Source: Desmonostoc muscorum LEGE 12446
Lineage (GTDB): Bacteria; Cyanobacteriota; Cyanobacteriia; Cyanobacteriales; Nostocaceae
Assembly (NCBI RefSeq): GCF_015207005.2
Contig: NZ_JADEXS020000001.1
Location: 4,092,001 to 4,156,000, forward strand
Direction: 5' to 3'
DNA length: 64,000 bases
Shown here: positions 8,744-16,215 of the stretch, piece after piece
Layout of the letters: every line of letters starts with the position of its first letter
Numbering within the stretch: the first letter of the stretch is position 1
Made by a program: the position numbers and the translations under genes
The notes under the pieces: model-generated
Told to the model about the DNA's origin: nothing
What the model saw: only the letters and a program-made list of their open reading frames with translations
The model's database searches: none

Positions 8744-9817
8744 ATGTGGTGGGGTATAATGGAGCTTCATGTGCGTAATGGACATAAAGGGGTAATTCCC
8801 TTGAGTCACCATCCAGATTTTTCCAAACAAGGTTATCAAGTCATCAGCGAACTAGGACGCAACAGAGAAGGGGGACGCGTTACTTACCTAGCTAATGTCC
8901 TCAGCTCTAATCAACAAGTAGTGATTAAAGAGTTTTGTTTCGCTAGTGCAAGTACTGACTGGTCAGGTGTGAAAGCCTATGAACGCGAAATTGAAATCTT
9001 GCAACAACTGAATCATTCGCGCATCCCTAGCTATATAGATTCGTTTGAAATGCCAGGGGTTTTTTATCTGGTGCAGGAATATAAAAATGCCCCATCCTTA
9101 AGTTCAAAACGCGGCTTTCATCCCGAACAAATTAAGCAAATTGCTCTGTCAATCTTAGAAATTTTGGTTTATCTCCAAAAGCAAATTCCGCCAATTATTC
9201 ATCGGGATATCAAACCAGAGAATATTTTGATTGATGAGCAACTAAATGCTTACTTAGTGGATTTTGGTTTGGCTAGGATACAAGATGCAAAAATATCTCT
9301 TAGCAGCTTCGTAACCGGAACCCCAGGCTTCATGCCACCAGAGGAACATTTTGGTCATCCTCTGACAGAAGCATCAGACTTATATAGTTTAGGAGCAACG
9401 TTGATTTGCTTACTTAATAATACCCGTTCTGTTGATATTGGTAAGTTAATTGATGATAATTATCGCTTTAATTTCCAGAAATTGGTTCCTCAAATCAGCC
9501 CACGTTTTGAGTCGTGGTTAATGAAAATGTTGGAACGCAATCGCAAACGCCGCTACGCTAATGCGACTATTGCTTTGGAAGCACTAAAGCCAATTGAGGT
9601 TGTTGGTAATGGTACTGGGATAGAAAATTTAATCAGGACAATTAAACCTCTAAAACGAGCTACTTTAGTGGGAATAGCAACTGCGATGACACTATTTGCT
9701 TTGGGAGGAACTTTGATGAGTTGTCAACCTGGTAGTACAGTCAGGCAATTGTTGGAAAGTAAAGAATGTCAAGACTTTGATTTTAACGGCAGTTGCCTAG
9801 AAAAAACTGAAGATTAA
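8744..9817 (+). CDS. Ser/Thr protein kinase with C-terminal membrane anchor
   Basis: 357-aa eukaryote-type kinase. Catalytic Lys62 (VIKEF), HRDIKPEN (153-160) and DFG (173-175) are intact, and the APE motif reads PPE. After the kinase domain (about 30-285) comes one hydrophobic segment (LVGIATAMTLFALGGTLMSC, about 312-331). The tail LLESKECQDFDFNGSCLEK resembles the start of the pentapeptide repeats fused to many cyanobacterial kinases, cut off after one or two units. It should phosphorylate proteins from the cytosolic face of the membrane; targets unknown. ATG at 8744 is used; ATG at 8759 is an alternative and neither has a clear ribosome site. Confidence 0.85.
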   Translation: MWWGIMELHVRNGHKGVIPLSHHPDFSKQGYQVISELGRNREGGRVTYLANVLSSNQQVVIKEFCFASASTDWSGVKAYEREIEILQQLNHSRIPSYIDSFEMPGVFYLVQEYKNAPSLSSKRGFHPEQIKQIALSILEILVYLQKQIPPIIHRDIKPENILIDEQLNAYLVDFGLARIQDAKISLSSFVTGTPGFMPPEEHFGHPLTEASDLYSLGATLICLLNNTRSVDIGKLIDDNYRFNFQKLVPQISPRFESWLMKMLERNRKRRYANATIALEALKPIEVVGNGTGIENLIRTIKPLKRATLVGIATAMTLFALGGTLMSCQPGSTVRQLLESKECQDFDFNGSCLEKTED

Positions 9818-10044
9818 ATCAGAACTCAGAATTCAGAATACAGAATTCAGCAATGCTTGAAGTGGGGGACTTAAATCCGTTTATTCAAACGCTAACCCAA
9901 CACCAATATCTACTATAGGACTCATATTTGATTTCTGAAAAAAATCAGTACACTCAGATAAGGCTTCTTTCCTACTCCCCACTCCCCATTCCCTACTCCC
10001 TATACGATCGCACTTCTTGGAAACACCTATCCGTTGTGCTTCTC

Positions 10045-10455
10045 TCAATTGCGTTCATTGGGATTAGGTCCCGACAGTTGAATTATCTCAGAAAAACGTG
10101 AATACTTAACCGCATCGGTAGGGGGATAATCCGCTGACACTGCAACTAACCCAATTTTTATATCCTCGAAATAAATCATACCCCCAATACGTCCTTTAAC
10201 TTGGAAAGGTCCATGAAAAAAACCATACTTTGCAATGTAAATCAGGAAAAAGTCAGTAATCTTTATTGCCCTGCCAAACATTTGCTCACAAGTTTTGTGG
10301 AGGACAGTATTTAGATATTCATTATACGCAGGCTCACCTAGTTGAGTAAATTTCGGATGATCCGCAAAATTATCCATATAAAATAGCCAGATATCGGACA
10401 AATCTGCTTCATCCGTCAGTTTTTGCTTAAGTTCCAGCAATCGATTGATTTTCAT
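10045..10455 (-). CDS. Uncharacterised 136-aa protein
   Basis: Begins MKINRLLELKQKLTDEADLS, and is a soluble, mixed alpha/beta protein by composition, with no signal peptide or membrane segment. A central piece (GPFQVKGRIGGMIYFEDIKI) looks like beta hairpins. I do not recognise a family. Codon use resembles its neighbours and the frame is clean, so it is probably real. It lies convergent to the kinase gene and upstream of the leuD end. Confidence 0.6.
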   Translation of the reverse strand: MKINRLLELKQKLTDEADLSDIWLFYMDNFADHPKFTQLGEPAYNEYLNTVLHKTCEQMFGRAIKITDFFLIYIAKYGFFHGPFQVKGRIGGMIYFEDIKIGLVAVSADYPPTDAVKYSRFSEIIQLSGPNPNERN

Positions 10456-10634
10456 AGTCTGGATATTGAGGAGATGGAGCGAGCTGACAGTACTGTTAAA
10501 AATCTACCACAGCGATCGCTCCAACACCTCATTAAAAATTGCTATATCTGCATCGAGTATCCAATCCATTTGCTTTGCCATTGGCCGGAATAACATTCAT
10601 CCAAATCAAGAAAATTACTCTGAGCGACAGAGTA

Positions 10635-11243
10635 TTAACTCGCAGCTAAATTACCCCAACCAACGTAAGGTAATTTTGCAGCCGTAGCCCGAACTTGATC
10701 TGCATTAGCTACTAACTGACCGCAAGCATCCCAAGTCCCAGAAATAAAGGTGCTTCTTGTACCTTCACCGATGAAAACTGGGGTAGTGAAATCGCCAATT
10801 TGCACTTGCAAAGTTTCCAAATTCACTGTGACATTTGCTTCGGGATTGGCAGCTACTAACTCTTGCAATTGTTTGACATTAGCAGCATCGGCTGTCACAC
10901 AAGGTATCCCCATTGCCACGCAGTTACCGAAAAAGATTTCGGCAAAACTTTCACCAATTAGTGCTTGAATTCCCCATTTAGCGATCGCTTGCGGTGCATG
11001 TTCTCGTGATGAACCACAGCCAAAATTCCTATTAACGATTAAAATCTTCGCCCCTTGGTACTGGGGTTGGTCAAAGGGATGTTCGCCATTTAATGCTTTG
11101 CGGTCATCGATAAACGCACCTTCGCCTAAGCCATCAAAGGTAACGGCTTTTAAATAACGGGCGGGAATAATGCGATCGGTATCTATATCATTGCCCACTA
11201 AAGGTATACCGCGCCCGGAAACTGTTTTAACTTCGCTTACCAT
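10635..11243 (-). CDS. leuD: 3-isopropylmalate dehydratase small subunit
   Basis: Small (swivel-domain) subunit of isopropylmalate isomerase, converting 2- to 3-isopropylmalate in leucine synthesis. At 202 aa it has the family length; hallmarks are [15 protein letters not shown] near the N-terminus and [15 protein letters not shown] around 73-87. It needs LeuC, encoded just upstream on the same strand (11366-12769). The leuC-leuD gap of 122 bp is unusually long for this pair and is filled by a G-rich repeat and a palindrome. A slightly longer product than E. coli LeuD is due to the C-terminal tail. Confidence 0.95.
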   Translation of the reverse strand: MVSEVKTVSGRGIPLVGNDIDTDRIIPARYLKAVTFDGLGEGAFIDDRKALNGEHPFDQPQYQGAKILIVNRNFGCGSSREHAPQAIAKWGIQALIGESFAEIFFGNCVAMGIPCVTADAANVKQLQELVAANPEANVTVNLETLQVQIGDFTTPVFIGEGTRSTFISGTWDACGQLVANADQVRATAAKLPYVGWGNLAAS

Positions 11244-11246
11244 ATT

Positions 11247-11310
11247 TGGAATTGGGGATTGGGGACTGGGGACTGGGGATTGGGGACTGGGGATTGGGGA
11301 CTGGGGGACT
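11247..11310. repeat. GGGGAYT heptamer array in the leuC-leuD gap
   Basis: About nine tandem heptamers of GGGGATT/GGGGACT on the + strand. As the leu genes are read from the - strand, the transcript would carry the C-rich complement. Array length can vary by slippage. It sits between two genes whose products form one enzyme. A 20-bp palindrome (AGACGCGATTCATCGCGTCT, 11323-11342) follows. Confidence 0.75.
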
Positions 11311-11365
11311 TAACTCTTGTACAGACGCGATTCATCGCGTCTCTCCCAATGCCCCATGCCCAAAA

Positions 11366-12769
11366 TTACAACAACTCACGCACGTCAGAGACTTCGCCTT
11401 TAATGGCAGCAGTAGCCACCATTGCCGGACTCATTAATAATGTGCGACCTGAGGAGGAACCTTGTCTTCCTTTAAAGTTGCGGTTAGAAGAGGAGGCGCT
11501 GATTTGTCTTCCTTGTAATTTGTCAGGATTCATCGCCAGACACATGGAACACCCAGGTTCACGCCATTCAAATCCAGCTTCGGTGAAGATTTTGTCTAGT
11601 CCTTCAGCTTCGGCTTCTTGCTTCACCCGTTCGGAACCAGGAACGACAAAGGCTTTAATTCCCTCAGCAACATGGCGACCCTTGGCGATTTTGGCAGCTT
11701 CCCGCAAATCACTAATTCTGCCGTTGGTGCAACTGCCAATGAAGCAGACATCGATTTTGGTGCCTTTGATGGGTTGACCGGGGTATAAATCCATGTAGCG
11801 GTAAGCTTCTTCGGCAACAAAGCGGTCTTCTTCGAGGAGTTCTTCTGGCTGGGGAACAAACTGGTTAACACCGATACCTTGACCGGGAGTAATTCCCCAG
11901 GTAACGGTGGGAGGAATTTGGGCAGCGTCAAAGACTACTACAGCGTCGTATTCAGCATCAGTATCACTTTTGATGGATTCCCACCAAGTTACTGCTTTGT
12001 CCCAATCTGCACCAATGGGTGCAAAATCTCTGCCTTGCAGGTAATCGTAGGTGACTCGATCCGGATTGACGTAGCCGCATCTGGCACCGCCTTCGATCGC
12101 CATATTGCAAACTGTCATCCTCTCTTCCATGTTCATTTGTTCAAAGGTGGTACCTGCAAATTCGTAGGCATAGCCCACGCCACCTTTCACACCAAGGGTG
12201 CGGATGATATGTAAAATCACATCTTTGGCGTAAACCCCAGGGTTGAGAGTGCCGTTAACTTCAATTTTGCGGACTTTCAGTTTCGAGAGGGCGAGGGTTT
12301 GGGAAGCCAGAACATCCCGGACTTGGCTAGTACCGATCCCAAATGCGATCGCTCCAAATGCACCATGACTGGATGTGTGGCTATCTCCACAAGCGATCGT
12401 CATTCCCGGCTGGGTCAGTCCAAGTTCGGGAGCGATGACATGAACTATGCCCTGACTACCAGAACCAATATTGTAAAAAGTTATGTTATTTTCTTGACAA
12501 TTCTGCTCAAGCGCCTGAATCATCTCCTCTGCCAAGGAATCGACAAAAGGACGTGCTTGATTTTCTGTGGGCACAATGTGGTCTACCGTGGCAACGGTAC
12601 GCTCAGGAAAGAGTACTTTTAAACCCCGCTCGCGTAACATAGCAAAGGCCTGGGGACTAGTGACTTCGTGAACTAGGTGAAGCCCAATAAATAGTTGTGT
12701 AAGTCCTGAGGGAAGTGTACCAACAGTGTGTAAGTCCCAAACTTTATCGAATAAGGTACCTTTGCTCAT
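11366..12769 (-). CDS. leuC: 3-isopropylmalate dehydratase large subunit
   Basis: Large subunit of isopropylmalate isomerase, carrying the [4Fe-4S] cluster. 467 aa, full length. Cluster cysteines are visible in [13 protein letters not shown] and in [11 protein letters not shown]; the substrate and cluster-region motif [14 protein letters not shown] is intact. Start [14 protein letters not shown] is the usual cyanobacterial start. Upstream of LeuD in the same direction; the two form the active heterodimer. Confidence 0.96.
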   Translation of the reverse strand: MSKGTLFDKVWDLHTVGTLPSGLTQLFIGLHLVHEVTSPQAFAMLRERGLKVLFPERTVATVDHIVPTENQARPFVDSLAEEMIQALEQNCQENNITFYNIGSGSQGIVHVIAPELGLTQPGMTIACGDSHTSSHGAFGAIAFGIGTSQVRDVLASQTLALSKLKVRKIEVNGTLNPGVYAKDVILHIIRTLGVKGGVGYAYEFAGTTFEQMNMEERMTVCNMAIEGGARCGYVNPDRVTYDYLQGRDFAPIGADWDKAVTWWESIKSDTDAEYDAVVVFDAAQIPPTVTWGITPGQGIGVNQFVPQPEELLEEDRFVAEEAYRYMDLYPGQPIKGTKIDVCFIGSCTNGRISDLREAAKIAKGRHVAEGIKAFVVPGSERVKQEAEAEGLDKIFTEAGFEWREPGCSMCLAMNPDKLQGRQISASSSNRNFKGRQGSSSGRTLLMSPAMVATAAIKGEVSDVRELL

Positions 12770-12855
12770 ACGTCAATCGGTTTTTAACGAGTCAGAGTTA
12801 TCATAGTATCAAAAAAAAGTCAGACTTTTTCTATACGATTTAAGGAAAAAATTTT

Positions 12856-12884
12856 CATGCGTTCTGCATACAGCAGAACGCATG
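12856..12884 (-). terminator. Hairpin terminator after the PEP-CTERM gene
   Basis: Perfect 12-bp stem CATGCGTTCTGC / GCAGAACGCATG with a 5-nt loop. On the - strand it is followed by AAAATTTTTT, giving a U-run, and it lies 9 bp past the stop of the gene ending at 12893. It also separates that gene from the leuC promoter region. Confidence 0.7.
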
Positions 12885-12892
12885 ATGGCTGT

Positions 12893-14122
12893 TTAGATAC
12901 CTTTGTTTTTCGGTTTCTTAGATAGCTTTCCTTGGAATAAAACACCCAAGCTCATAGCTGTTCCTAGACCAAGAAGATTGGTGGGTTCTGGGACACTAGC
13001 AACAGGAACAGCGACAAAGTACCCCCCAGTGCTATCTTCAAAGCTTGCGGCAAAGGCGATCTCACCACGGTTATTAAACCCTTCAAAGGTGAAGTTGAGA
13101 CCTGTTATCTTTGAACCAAAAAGACTATCCCCTATAGCAATCACCTTATCAGCAACAGGGTCTGCACCAGTAAAAATGCCAAAACCCCCTGCATCCAATG
13201 TTGCAACAAAAGCTACCGCTCCTTCGTTGTTGATGGCAGGCTGATCTAGAAAGCTTTCAAAAAGACCCCTAGAGGTAACAATCGGAGTCAAAATTCCGTC
13301 ACTAACAGTAAAGATACCTTCACCTCCAGCATCTAAAGAAGCAGAGAGGATCACCGTTCCAGTGTCGTTAATACCAGGGTTTCTGAATCTTTGAAAAGGA
13401 CCGCTAGAGTCAACAATAGTATTCAAAGTTCCGTCACTGACAGTAAAAATACCTTCGCCCCCTACTTTGTCTGGACCAGCCGTGAAAGCAACTGTGCCAC
13501 TGTTGTTAATAGCGGGAACTCCAGAGGAAATAAAGGAGCCAGTGTTATCAATGATAGTAGTAAGCGCTCCTCCAGAGCTAGTTAAGATTCCATCGAATTC
13601 TGGGAATCGCTCACCTCTAAAGGCTACTGTATTCTCATCATTGATAGTAGGAAAACCAAGGTTACTAAAAGTCGTAGTATCGGCAATGAGAGTAAGTGTT
13701 CCTCCTGAGCTGGTAAGAATTTCGTCGCCTCCGCTAGAACTTGTACGAGCATAGAAAGCAACTGTATCACTGTTATTGATACTAGGAAAATTTACGAAGT
13801 AAAAGCTTCCAATCGGAGCAATGGTAGTGAGCGCTCCTCCAGAGCCAGTGAAAATACCGCCACTGAAAGGAACTTCAGACCCAGAGACAGAGAAGTTAGA
13901 AACCTTGAAAGCTACTGTTCCCTTATCATTAATTGCAGGAGGATAAGAGGCAGATACAGAAAAATCACCAAAATCATTGGTATCAGCAATCTTGATAAAT
14001 TTGAAGTCGGCGGCATATGCCTTTTCTACAGATATGCTGCTTAGAATCATCCCGACTACTATTGCTGCTGATATTTTTATGGTTGTGAAAGTTGTGGCTT
14101 TAGCCCTAAACAAAAATTTCAT
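12893..14122 (-). CDS. PEP-CTERM protein with NxxGxxAF tandem repeats
   Basis: 409 aa. N-terminal signal-type helix (about 12-36). Then seven or so repeats of roughly 40-50 residues built on PxINNxGTVAFxA (for example PAINNSGTVAFTA, PTINDENTVAFRG) alternating with GGxGIFTxSxGxLxxI. This is the choice-of-anchor tandem-repeat architecture, likely a beta-propeller-like or solenoid surface protein. It ends with VPEPTNLLGLGTAMSLGVL and a basic KLSKKPK tail, a PEP-CTERM sorting signal that should be processed by an exosortase. A hairpin terminator follows the stop. Function unknown. Confidence 0.85.
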   Translation of the reverse strand: MKFLFRAKATTFTTIKISAAIVVGMILSSISVEKAYAADFKFIKIADTNDFGDFSVSASYPPAINDKGTVAFKVSNFSVSGSEVPFSGGIFTGSGGALTTIAPIGSFYFVNFPSINNSDTVAFYARTSSSGGDEILTSSGGTLTLIADTTTFSNLGFPTINDENTVAFRGERFPEFDGILTSSGGALTTIIDNTGSFISSGVPAINNSGTVAFTAGPDKVGGEGIFTVSDGTLNTIVDSSGPFQRFRNPGINDTGTVILSASLDAGGEGIFTVSDGILTPIVTSRGLFESFLDQPAINNEGAVAFVATLDAGGFGIFTGADPVADKVIAIGDSLFGSKITGLNFTFEGFNNRGEIAFAASFEDSTGGYFVAVPVASVPEPTNLLGLGTAMSLGVLFQGKLSKKPKNKGI

Positions 14123-14184
14123 AGATTTAAACTTTTATAGTTACTATGCTTAAGTGTATAAGTAAATATACGATGAGTTTCATC

Positions 14185-14388
14185 TCAGGCTTTTGGATGA
14201 TTCAGTTTTGTGTTACTGAAGTATCTGTAACGCAAAACTACTAAACAATGCTTAATCGTGTAGCTCAATGACAAGCGATCGCCCCTCGCTTCCACCTTCA
14301 CCCCAATCTTGCCTGCTTTAAGTCTCTCGTTTACTACCTCGATTGTCCATTTGGCTGTGCTAATTTTGCGCTGTGATTGCGGGTAATT
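14185..14388 (-). pseudogene. N-terminal remnant of a tyrosine integrase
   Basis: A 67-codon stretch without start codon contains WTIEVVNERLKAGKIGVKVE followed by ARGDRLSLS (about 14263-14350). This matches the conserved N-terminus of cyanobacterial phage/island integrases, which usually reads NxRLKxAxxGVxVxxRGxxLxLRATLPP. The expected RATLPPKP and the catalytic domain are missing; the frame then runs into unrelated residues. It lies outside the Tn7-like element, and before that insertion it stood about 170 bp from tRNA-Val. This suggests an earlier island at the same tRNA. Confidence 0.45.
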
Positions 14389-14395
14389 TCAGGTA

Positions 14396-14422
14396 ATTTC
14401 CGGTAATAATATTACCGGAAAT
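14396..14422. repeat. Perfect 13+1+13 palindrome
   Basis: ATTTCCGGTAATA and its reverse complement around one central A, preceded by two partial direct copies (GGTAATTTC AGGTAATTTCCGG). It lies 44 bp left of the transposon. Could be an operator, an integrase site or an excisionase site of the lost island; no evidence decides. Confidence 0.5.
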
Positions 14423-14429
14423 CGCAGCA

Positions 14430-14446
14430 GCAAGATTATGGTTCCA
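14430..14446 (-). other. TnsB-site-like motif outside the transposon
   Basis: On the - strand TGGAACCATAATCTTGC closely matches the end motif GGAACCATAACCTTGCC found inside both ends of the Tn7-like element, yet it lies 20 bp beyond the left boundary. It may be the eroded end of an older related element in the same attachment site. Confidence 0.4.
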
Positions 14447-14450
14447 TTAA

Positions 14451-14458
14451 AAAAGCCG
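14451..14458 (-). terminator. Left arm of the split tRNA-Val terminator
   Basis: AAAAGCCG here pairs perfectly with CGGCTTTT at 21560-21567. Without the transposon and one copy of the target duplication the two arms would be 8 nt apart (loop CCAATCGA), forming an 8-bp hairpin 3' of tRNA-Val with a T-run on the tRNA strand. Confidence 0.65.
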
Positions 14459-14460
14459 CC

Positions 14461-14465
14461 AATCG
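14461..14465. other. Target-site duplication, left copy (AATCG)
   Basis: AATCG here is repeated exactly at 21554-21558 on the other side of the element. Five base pairs is the standard duplication of Tn7-like transposition. Confidence 0.9.
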
Positions 14466-14620
14466 TGTGACTTTACCCATAACTTTGCCGCTACTGGAAC
14501 CATAACTTTGCCGTCAACAACACTATAACCCTCATTCTTGCGTCAGCTAATTTTGGATGAAATTGACAGTTTGGAACCATAAGTTTGCCGCTAGTCTAAA
14601 TTGGAAGGATAAGCTTGCCC
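14466..14620. promoter_or_regulatory. Left transposon end with four TnsB-type sites
   Basis: Motif copies at 14476-14491 (CCCATAACTTTGCCGC), 14496-14513 (GGAACCATAACTTTGCCG), 14573-14590 (GGAACCATAAGTTTGCCG) and 14603-14620 (GGAAGGATAAGCTTGCCC), all in the same direction. These should be the transposase binding sites of the left end. Confidence 0.75.
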
Positions 14621-14749
14621 TGAGTCCAATCAAGCATAGAAAGCAGAAAAGCACCGAATTTTTTTATAATGAAGCAGAAGCTGTTCATACTGGTATGGGA
14701 TAGAAACTTTTGGCTATCCATCTGTTTTGAGTAACTACTGGAGTATTAG

Positions 14750-14881
14750 AAGATCCTCCTAACCAGTGAGAATATTGCGAACAATAGCCTAAACTGGATT
14801 GCCACTCTAACCAAAGTAGTCGGCGATGACAATGAGGATAATTTTGCACAAGAGGATGTTGATGTATTAAACAAACTCTGA
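14750..14881 (+). pseudogene. C-terminal gene debris upstream of cas6
   Basis: A 43-codon stretch with no start (SLNWIATLTKVVGDDNEDNF ... VLNKL-stop) ends 19 bp before cas6. In the type I-B1 layout a small tniQ commonly precedes cas6, so this could be the tail of a deleted tniQ or another cas gene. I do not recognise the sequence itself; the identity is inferred from position only. Confidence 0.35.
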
Positions 14882-14900
14882 CATCTCAAAATTTCCATCT

Positions 14901-15563
14901 ATGGCAGCCATATTAATTCAAAGCGAGGAATATGTAGATTTAACGTTTAAGCTGAGAGGCGCACCGATTCCTCTTGACAACGGTTATCTTACCTACGCTG
15001 CCTTATCCCGTATTTGTCCCCCACTACATGAACTAAACAATATTGGGATTCATCCGATCGCAGGAATACCGACAAGGAACAATTTGCTTGAACTCACTGC
15101 TCAATCCCGTCTAAAAATTCGGATTCATCATCAACAGATTCCTTTAATTTATCCTTATTTAGCGGGTCAAGCTTTTCACATAGGTCAAAATTCTTATCAA
15201 CTAGATATTCCCGAATACAAACCGTTAATTTCTTCAAAAAGTGTCTATTCCAGATTAGTGATAATTACAGGCTTTCAAGAACCTATTAACTTTATTGAAG
15301 CTGTGCAACGGAAACTGGATAATAAAGGAATACAAGGAAAAATTGAACTTCTGACCCGACAAGATGGAACACCTCAAAAAAGACAATTAACCATCAATCA
15401 AAAAGGAAAACAGTTTAAAGTTAGAGGATTTGGCGTAAAAATTAGCGAACTCAACCCAGAAGATTCCTTAACCTTGCAAGAACAGGGAATTAGTGGGAAA
15501 CGAAAAATGATGTGTGGAATATTTGTCCCAGCGACTCGCACCAAAGAAGAAGAGGAAACCTGA
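14901..15563 (+). CDS. cas6: Type I-MYXAN CRISPR endoribonuclease Cas6 (Cmx6)
   Basis: 220-aa Cas6 of the Myxan type, which cuts CRISPR precursor RNA within repeats. Family pattern is complete: VDLTFKLRGAPIP at the N-terminus, GYLTYAALSR (28-37), LHELNNIGIHPI (42-53), SRLKIRI, YSRLVIITGF (116-125) and the Gly-rich RNA-binding end QEQGISGKRKMMCGIFVP (193-210). His43 and His51 are candidates for the catalytic base. The gene has no stops or frameshifts although the rest of the Cascade operon is gone. ATG at 14901 matches family starts; the cas8-like stub begins 2 bp after its stop. It may still process guide RNAs made elsewhere in the cell. Confidence 0.88.
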   Translation: MAAILIQSEEYVDLTFKLRGAPIPLDNGYLTYAALSRICPPLHELNNIGIHPIAGIPTRNNLLELTAQSRLKIRIHHQQIPLIYPYLAGQAFHIGQNSYQLDIPEYKPLISSKSVYSRLVIITGFQEPINFIEAVQRKLDNKGIQGKIELLTRQDGTPQKRQLTINQKGKQFKVRGFGVKISELNPEDSLTLQEQGISGKRKMMCGIFVPATRTKEEEET

Positions 15564-15565
15564 AC

Positions 15566-15727
15566 ATGGTTGCTACCCAAACCAAAATTTCCCTATCTCT
15601 CGATGCTGCGGATACGACAATAATGCACCGCGTCGGTATGACGGGACTTTCATAGGTTCAAGAGAGAATAACCGACTCCGTTGCGGGATTTCTAGAGGTT
15701 TTAGGCTCCAATGTTCTGAGTAAATAG
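15566..15727 (+). pseudogene. Probable cas8 stub with internal deletion
   Basis: Starts ATG 2 bp after cas6, reads MVATQTKISLSLDAADTTIM then HRVGMTGLS, and stops at TAG 15653. The segment with LSLDA ... HR-GM-GL resembles the N-terminus of type I-MYXAN Cas8 (Cmx1), normally followed by YLTL. In the same frame after the stop, 23 more codons read VQERITDSVAGFLEVLGSNV and LSK-stop, which looks like another gene's or the same gene's C-terminus. The simplest reading is a deletion joining the start of cas8 to the end of cas8 or of a downstream cas gene. Too short for any function. Confidence 0.5.
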
Positions 15728-15764
15728 TCATCCCTCTGGGATTAACCTAAACGCTGGTACTTTA

Positions 15765-15792
15765 GTTTTAACACCTAAATTTTAGGGATTAG
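15765..15792. CRISPR. Possible single degenerate CRISPR-like repeat
   Basis: GTTTTAACACCTAAATTTTA followed by GGGATTAG resembles cyanobacterial type I repeats (GTTxxAAC start, small palindrome, TAGGGATT near the end). It is a single copy, overlaps the end of the XRE gene and lies where an array would be expected after the cas operon. Without a second copy this is only a suggestion. Confidence 0.12.
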
Positions 15793-16069
15793 TTTCCGAT
15801 TCACTCTTAACCTCGATACCGTAATTAACAAAGAGATCAGAGACAGATATCTCCAAAGCTGCCGCTAACTTAACAATATTTTTTAACGAAGGGTTACGCT
15901 CTCCGGTTTCGATTCCTGAGATGTAGTTGCGATGAAGTCCTGACTTTTCAGCCAGTTCTTCTTGGGATAAATCTAACTCTCGCCTTCGCCGCCTAATGGC
16001 TTTGCCAAAGCGGTACTCAATACTGGGGTGTTTTTGCGTCACAAAACAATACTGAACCAGTATCACCAT
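15782..16069 (-). CDS. XRE-family HTH regulator of the transposon
   Basis: 95-aa Cro/C1-type DNA-binding protein. The helix-turn-helix is clear: LSQEELAEKSGLHRNYISGI (about 34-53) followed by ETGERNPSLKNIVKLAAAL. Tail SVSDLFVNYGIEVKSESETNP. The ATG at 16069 gives nine extra residues; GTG at codon 10 (MTQKHPSIEYRFG) is an alternative and gives a more typical N-terminus. It is divergent from tnsAB with 146 bp between, so it is well placed to control the transposition operon and itself. Such regulators are known in other CRISPR-associated transposons, where they control guide RNA or transposase expression. Confidence 0.85.
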   Translation of the reverse strand: MVILVQYCFVTQKHPSIEYRFGKAIRRRRRELDLSQEELAEKSGLHRNYISGIETGERNPSLKNIVKLAAALEISVSDLFVNYGIEVKSESETNP

Positions 16070-16215
16070 TAAATCTATCTACTATCAGTGGACTTTTGCA
16101 CAATATAAGTGTTATAAAGTTAATTAGTATAGCATCAGGCAAGCAAGTTCCTAACTTTATGGTCTTATTTTGATAGATTCATAAAATAAGGCGCTTTGCG
16201 CTTACTAAGGAGTAT
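16070..16215. promoter_or_regulatory. Divergent promoter region xre / tnsABC-tniQ
   Basis: AT-rich 146-bp gap holding both promoters. A TATAAA at about 16112 is a possible -10 for tnsAB, without a convincing -35. The tnsAB ribosome site AAGGAG lies at 16207-16212, 3 bases before ATG 16216 (tight spacing). No long palindrome for the XRE protein could be singled out. Confidence 0.4.

Noticed and set aside
15514..15723. 69-codon + frame over the end of cas6 and the stub
   Set aside because: Out of frame with both, unnatural composition (Arg/Cys/Pro-rich); a shadow frame.
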